From Oscillospiraceae bacterium (lineage in GTDB: Bacteria > Bacillota > Clostridia > Oscillospirales > Ruminococcaceae), in NCBI GenBank assembly GCA_900768245.1, contig CAAGCE010000158.1:1-25816 (forward strand): a stretch of DNA of 25,816 bases, read 5' to 3'. The position numbers and the translations under genes are program-made. The notes beneath the pieces are model-generated. The model did not search any database and was not told where the DNA came from. It saw only the letters and a list, made by a program, of their open reading frames with translations. Shown here piece after piece: positions 22,454-25,816 of this stretch (its first letter is position 1; every line of letters begins with the position of its first letter).

Positions 22454-23293
22454 ATGGTTGGTGACCTCCATTGTCATACCACTTTATCCGATGGTTCACT
22501 TGGAATCGAAGACATAATCGTGCAGGCGAAACGCACGGGAATTGATTTTATCGCAATAACCGATCATGATACTATGTCGTCTATAAACCGTGCAAAAATT
22601 CTCGGTGAACGCTACGGTGTTCAGACTATCCCCGGTGTAGAGCTTTCGGCTTGGGACAAGACCCGCAGCCGCAAGGTGCATATTCTCTGCTACGCTCCGC
22701 AGAAGCCCGACCGTCTTGAAGGACTGTGTCTGAAGTGCTGCGAGATCCGTAAACAGTGCGCAAATGAAATGGTGCAGAACGTTATGAAAAAGTTCCCCAT
22801 AACTCCCGAAAGTGTTCTGAAGTATGCAACAGGCTCCAAGAGTATCTTCAAGCAGCATATTATGCACGCTCTCATTGATTACGGATATACCACTCATTTT
22901 TACGGTAAGCTGAACAATGAGCTTTTTAATCTTGAAACAGGCTCATGTATCGTTGAGCGTGAGTATCCCGATGTTAATTTTGTTCTTGATCTTATCCATT
23001 CGGCAGGCGGAGTTGCTGTAATGGCTCACCCTGTATATTATAATTCCATTGACCTGCTAAAAGAGCTTGCGGAAAAAAAGAAGATAGACGGAGTTGAAGT
23101 TTATCACTATTCCGCAGATGATGAGCAGAAAAAGGAGCTGCTGGATATTGCATCGCAGTATGACCTTATCGTAACAGGCGGTTCGGATTTCCATGGTCTT
23201 TATAATGCAAAGCCTACATACATAGGCAGCAATGTTACCGATAAAGAAAATCTTGACCGTATTTTTAAGCTTGCACATAAGAGAGATAAGTGA
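22454..23293 (+). CDS. PHP-domain phosphoesterase
   Basis: This 279-residue protein has the metal-binding motifs of PHP phosphoesterases in order: DLHCHTTLSDGS at the N-terminus, ITDHDT, PGVELS, an AHPVYYN motif, and a final GGSDFHG. This set matches the YciV/RNase AM-like branch, whose members remove phosphate from 3',5'-nucleoside bisphosphates or trim RNA 5' ends. The exact substrate is inferred. The insert between PGVELS and AHPV carries several cysteines. AGAGGAGATGAAGAT precedes the ATG. The malic enzyme promoter overlaps its 3' end. Confidence 0.9.
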   Translation: MVGDLHCHTTLSDGSLGIEDIIVQAKRTGIDFIAITDHDTMSSINRAKILGERYGVQTIPGVELSAWDKTRSRKVHILCYAPQKPDRLEGLCLKCCEIRKQCANEMVQNVMKKFPITPESVLKYATGSKSIFKQHIMHALIDYGYTTHFYGKLNNELFNLETGSCIVEREYPDVNFVLDLIHSAGGVAVMAHPVYYNSIDLLKELAEKKKIDGVEVYHYSADDEQKKELLDIASQYDLIVTGGSDFHGLYNAKPTYIGSNVTDKENLDRIFKLAHKRDK

Positions 23294-23299
23294 TATAAT
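23271..23299 (+). promoter_or_regulatory. Candidate promoter inside the end of the PHP gene
   Basis: TTGCAC (23271-23276), 17 nt and a perfect TATAAT (23294-23299). The start point would fall in the left arm of the following hairpin. Confidence 0.55.
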
Positions 23300-23301
23300 A
23301 A

Positions 23302-23355
23302 AGACGGAGCTTATGACGGAATTACCGTCCGTGATATTTTCCGTCTGAATTTTTT
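23302..23355 (+). terminator. Branched terminator or leader hairpin before the malic enzyme
   Basis: AGACGGA (23302-23308) pairs with TCCGTCT (23340-23346), and GACGG (23315-23319) pairs with CCGTC (23325-23329) inside it. A T-run (23350-23355) follows. It should terminate PHP transcripts. Transcripts starting from the overlapping promoter would lack part of the outer left arm and so could escape termination. Confidence 0.6.
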
Positions 23356-23377
23356 ATTAGAAAAAGAGGATTTCGAA

Positions 23378-24556
23378 ATGGATATTATGCAGTCATCACT
23401 TGAAAAGCATTATGAATGGAAGGGTAAGATCGAAGTAATTTCAAGATGTACGGTAGAAAACCGTGAGCAGCTTTCCAATGCCTATACTCCGGGCGTTGCA
23501 CAGCCTTGCCTTGAAATCGAAAAGGATCCCGACCTTTCATATGAGCTTACAAGAAGACATAACCTTGTTGCAGTTATCACAGACGGTACAGCCGTTCTCG
23601 GTCTTGGCGATATTGGTCCGAGAGCATCAATGCCCGTTATGGAGGGCAAATGTGCGCTTTTCAAGGAATTTGCCGGTGTTGACGCATTCCCTATCTGCGT
23701 TAATACCAAGGACGTTGACGAGTTTGTAAGAACAGTTGAGCTTATCTCATACAGCTTCGGCGGAATTAACCTTGAAGATATTTCCGCACCGAGATGCTTT
23801 GAAATTGAAAAGCGTCTGAAGGAACGCTGCGATATTCCTGTTTTCCACGATGACCAGCACGGTACAGCTATCGTTGCTTCCGCTGCAATGCTCAATGCCG
23901 CAAAGATAGCAGGCAAGAAGTTTGAAGATATGACGCTTGTTATCAACGGAGCAGGTGCGGCAGGCTGTGCTATTGCAAAGCAGTTTATTTCAATGGGAAT
24001 GGGAGATATTATTCTTGTTGACATCAACGGTATAATCTGCGACGGTGACGAGTTCTCCAATCCGTCACATTATGATATGGCGAAGATAACAAACAAGCAT
24101 AAGCGCAAAGGCAGCCTTGCTGATGCAATGAAGGGCGCAGATGCATTTATCGGTGTGTCAAGACCTGACCTTGTAACAGAGGATATGATAAAGTCAATGG
24201 CTGATAAGTCAATAATATTTGCAATGGCTAATCCGAAGCCTGAAATTATGCCTGATGCTGCAAAGAAGGCAGGCGCATTTATCGTTGGTACAGGACGTTC
24301 AGACTTCCCGAACCAGATCAATAATGTAGTTGCATTCCCGGGCATTTTCAAGGGTGCTCTCGCAGTAAGAGCAAGTGACATAAATGAAGAAATGAAACGT
24401 GCGGCAGCATATGCAATTGCAGAAGCAGTTCCCGCAGATAAGCTTTGCGCAGACTTCATTCTCCCTAATTCATTTGACAAAAACGTAGCGGTTATCGTTG
24501 CAAACGCTGTTGCTGACGCAGCTGTTAAATCGGGAGTAGCAAGAATAAAGAAGTAA
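23378..24556 (+). CDS. NAD(P)-dependent malic enzyme
   Basis: A 392-residue enzyme that oxidatively decarboxylates malate to pyruvate, of the short bacterial type. Visible are the catalytic Tyr in AYTPGVAQPC, the catalytic Lys region MEGKCALFK, metal ligands in NLEDISAPRCFE and FHDDQHGTAIV, the nucleotide-binding GAGAAG fold with an Asp at the end of the second strand (VDINGII, favouring NAD), and the C-terminal IFAMANP and GRSDFPNQINN motifs. AAAGAGGA precedes the ATG. It forms an operon with the TSCPD protein 28 bp downstream. Cofactor preference is inferred. Confidence 0.95.
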   Translation: MDIMQSSLEKHYEWKGKIEVISRCTVENREQLSNAYTPGVAQPCLEIEKDPDLSYELTRRHNLVAVITDGTAVLGLGDIGPRASMPVMEGKCALFKEFAGVDAFPICVNTKDVDEFVRTVELISYSFGGINLEDISAPRCFEIEKRLKERCDIPVFHDDQHGTAIVASAAMLNAAKIAGKKFEDMTLVINGAGAAGCAIAKQFISMGMGDIILVDINGIICDGDEFSNPSHYDMAKITNKHKRKGSLADAMKGADAFIGVSRPDLVTEDMIKSMADKSIIFAMANPKPEIMPDAAKKAGAFIVGTGRSDFPNQINNVVAFPGIFKGALAVRASDINEEMKRAAAYAIAEAVPADKLCADFILPNSFDKNVAVIVANAVADAAVKSGVARIKK

Positions 24557-24584
24557 AAATACAAATAAGAGAGAAGGCAGTTTT

Positions 24585-24836
24585 ATGGAATTTAATTATA
24601 TACCAAAGGGAGTTTGTTCAAGAAAAATACAGATCGAACTTTCCGATGACAATACGATTGAAAACGTGCAGTTCACAGGCGGCTGCAACGGAAATCTTCA
24701 GGGCATTGCGTCACTTGTAAAGGGTCTTAAAGCGGAGGACGCTATCTCACGCCTTGAAAATATCAACTGCAACGGCAGGGGAACATCATGTCCCGACCAG
24801 CTTGCAAAGGCTCTGAAAGAAGCAATAAACGCTTAA
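24585..24836 (+). CDS. TSCPD-domain protein (TIGR03905 type)
   Basis: An 83-residue protein with the pattern PKGVCS, then TGGCNGNLQGI, then GRGTSCPDQLAKAL, which defines the stand-alone TSCPD/TIGR03905 family. Its four cysteines (11, 34, 62 and 69) are placed so that they could bind a metal. A related domain occurs at the end of vitamin-B12-dependent ribonucleotide reductases. Function of the small form is unknown. It follows the malic enzyme and its stop overlaps the next gene's ATG by one base. Confidence 0.9.
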   Translation: MEFNYIPKGVCSRKIQIELSDDNTIENVQFTGGCNGNLQGIASLVKGLKAEDAISRLENINCNGRGTSCPDQLAKALKEAINA

Positions 24837-25600
24837 TGGACATATCAATAAAAGGCACCGTTTTTCATTGGTGCCTTTTTGTTTTATTTGTTATTGGATT
24901 TGGAGTATTCCTTGCGCCTGTTTTTACGGGAATACTTAATATCGGAAACACCGTAGGAATGTTATTCTTCGGCATACTTGCGGCAGTAACATTGTTCTGG
25001 AGCAGGTTCAGACAGCTTATGGAAAACCAATTTTTCAGGGCAGCAGTAATAGTTATTTCATCGGCTGCAGGGGTGCTTATCCTGCTGGCATTGATAATAT
25101 CGGTATTTATGGTGCGGGCGGCGAACGATAAGCCGACAGGGGAAACTACCCTGATAATTCTCGGATGCCGTGTAAAAGGCGACCACCCAAGCCTTATGCT
25201 TGAAAAGCGTATCAATGCCGCATATGAATACCTTGCGGAAAATCCCGAAGCTGTCGCAATACTTTCAGGCGGACAGGGCAGCGATGAAATAATGAGCGAA
25301 GCAGAGTGTATGTATCGTGAGCTGACGAAAAAGGGCATTTCACCGGACCGCCTTATAAAAGAGGATAAGTCCACGAACACCTATGAAAATATACGCAACT
25401 CAAAAGCAATAATAGACGAGTTGGAGCTTAGCGGCGGTGTGGTGATCGTAACAAGCGAGTTCCACCAATGCCGTGCGCAGATGATAGCAGGAAAACAGGG
25501 TATCGAAACAAAAGCGTTGTCCGCACATACAGCGTTGTTTCTTCTGCCTACCTATTGGATAAGGGATTGCCTTGGCGTTGCATATGAGTTTGTGTTTTAA
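24836..25600 (+). CDS. YdcF/SanA-like DUF218 membrane protein
   Basis: A 254-residue protein with three N-terminal membrane helices (about 9-28, 33-48 and 62-86) and a DUF218 domain outside or at the membrane: LIILGCRVKG, LSGGQGSDEIMSEAECM, GISPDRLIKEDKSTNTYENI and VTSEFHQCRAQ. YdcF/SanA proteins are linked to envelope integrity and vancomycin sensitivity, but their reaction is unknown. The chosen start (24836) overlaps the TSCPD stop (TAATG) with no strong binding site, implying coupling. An intrinsic terminator is embedded in codons 6-17. No better downstream start was seen, and starting later would remove the first helix. Confidence 0.85.
   Translation: MDISIKGTVFHWCLFVLFVIGFGVFLAPVFTGILNIGNTVGMLFFGILAAVTLFWSRFRQLMENQFFRAAVIVISSAAGVLILLALIISVFMVRAANDKPTGETTLIILGCRVKGDHPSLMLEKRINAAYEYLAENPEAVAILSGGQGSDEIMSEAECMYRELTKKGISPDRLIKEDKSTNTYENIRNSKAIIDELELSGGVVIVTSEFHQCRAQMIAGKQGIETKALSAHTALFLLPTYWIRDCLGVAYEFVF
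24851..24885 (+). terminator. Intrinsic terminator inside the ydcF-like coding sequence
   Basis: AAAGGCACC (24851-24859) and GGTGCCTTT (24870-24878) form a perfect 9-bp stem with a 10-nt loop, followed by TTGTTTT. It lies 13 bp after the ydcF-like ATG and would cut most malic enzyme/TSCPD transcripts here. Confidence 0.8.
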
Positions 25601-25682
25601 AGAAAGAGTGCCGCAGCACGTTTTTAATTTTGCTTCAAAAAGGTTAGAGTGCGTGGATCTTTAGTTTTTATTTTTTTGGGGG

Positions 25683-25732
25683 GGGCGGCGGTTTGGGGTT
25701 GGCTGTGAGCTGTAAAATGGTGTTCCGCCGCG
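25683..25732. repeat. 50-bp GC-rich hairpin repeat, copy 2
   Basis: It matches the element at 14961-15010 at 42 of 50 positions. Six of the eight differences are A in copy 1 and G in copy 2. It follows a T-run and a G-run (25670-25685). Confidence 0.8.
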
Positions 25733-25773
25733 GTCGTAAGTACCAAGCGAACCCAAACACTTAAAGTTTCGGT

Positions 25774-25816
25774 CAAGCCTTTTCAAAGGCTTGTGGGAAT
25801 CCAAAGGGCAAAGCCC
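25774..25816. repeat. REP-like hairpin repeat, cut by the window edge
   Basis: CAAGCCTTT and AAAGGCTTG (25774-25793) form a 9-bp stem with a 2-nt loop, followed by a second, incomplete hairpin with GGGC/GCCC at the edge. Similar GGTCAAGCCTTTTCAAAGGC strings recur between genes in Ruminococcaceae as I recall them. The rest lies outside the window. Confidence 0.6.

Noticed and set aside
14961..25732. Template/variable repeat pair of a diversity-generating retroelement
   Set aside because: The A-to-G bias between the 50-bp copies was suggestive, but the copies are non-coding, lie about 10.7 kb apart and there is no reverse transcriptase in the window.

Overview
The window reads as a chromosomal segment of a low-to-moderate GC Firmicute of the class Clostridia. 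A Ruminococcus-like member of the Oscillospirales is my best guess. The reasons are strong AGGAGG-type ribosome binding sites, a BspA-type leucine-rich-repeat surface protein with fibronectin-like domains, a TSCPD/TIGR03905 protein, a malic enzyme, an L-2-amino-thiazoline-4-carboxylate hydrolase-like protein and hairpin-rich intergenic repeats. The genus is inference. No rRNA, tRNA or CRISPR array was seen.

Layout. Positions 1-880 are a gene graveyard: the 3' end of an IS5-type transposase, a ParA-like ATPase remnant with in-frame stops and no Walker A loop, and a small XRE-type regulator with one nonsense codon. An O6-alkylguanine-DNA alkyltransferase follows (894-1445, minus). Positions 1734-6433 hold a regulated export module: a TetR-family repressor, an ABC ATPase and a 988-residue FtsX-type permease carrying xxxLxxG repeats. 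Four copies of the palindrome ATAAC-N3-GTTAT mark probable operators, two over the tetR promoter and two in the ABC leader. An EamA-type permease follows (6611-7471). A minus-strand pair comes next (7600-10478): a second TetR regulator that overlaps, by ATGA, a secreted LRR / 147-bp-repeat / Fn3-like protein. An ATC-hydrolase-like gene lies at 10632-11252.

Positions 11950-14928 hold an unusual acidic cluster: a small protein with one EF-hand loop and a poly-Asp/Glu tail, and two paralogous membrane-anchored proteins with a TPR-like repeat and acidic, tyrosine-rich tails. The paralogs flank an SGNH hydrolase gene that is ATGA-coupled to the broken 5' end of a second alkyltransferase-like gene. 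I recognise no named family for the paralogs. This cluster is the best candidate for an undescribed system.

Positions 15055-21216 (minus) form a DNA-repair operon read radC - uvrB - GyrI-like - uvrA. The GyrI-like protein belongs to a family with members reported to hydrolyse cyclopropanoid DNA-alkylating compounds, so its place inside a uvrBA operon makes functional sense: the toxin may be destroyed and its DNA adducts excised by the products of one transcript. Positions 21386-25600 (plus) carry an RluA-type pseudouridine synthase, a PHP phosphoesterase, and a malic enzyme / TSCPD protein / YdcF-like protein operon. A strong intrinsic terminator lies inside the first codons of the ydcF-like gene.

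Repeats tie separate parts together. Two long-inverted-repeat elements (2439-2596 and 11400-11562) share an internal GC-rich module. A 50-bp hairpin element occurs at 14961-15010 and again near the right edge (25683-25732), next to another hairpin repeat.
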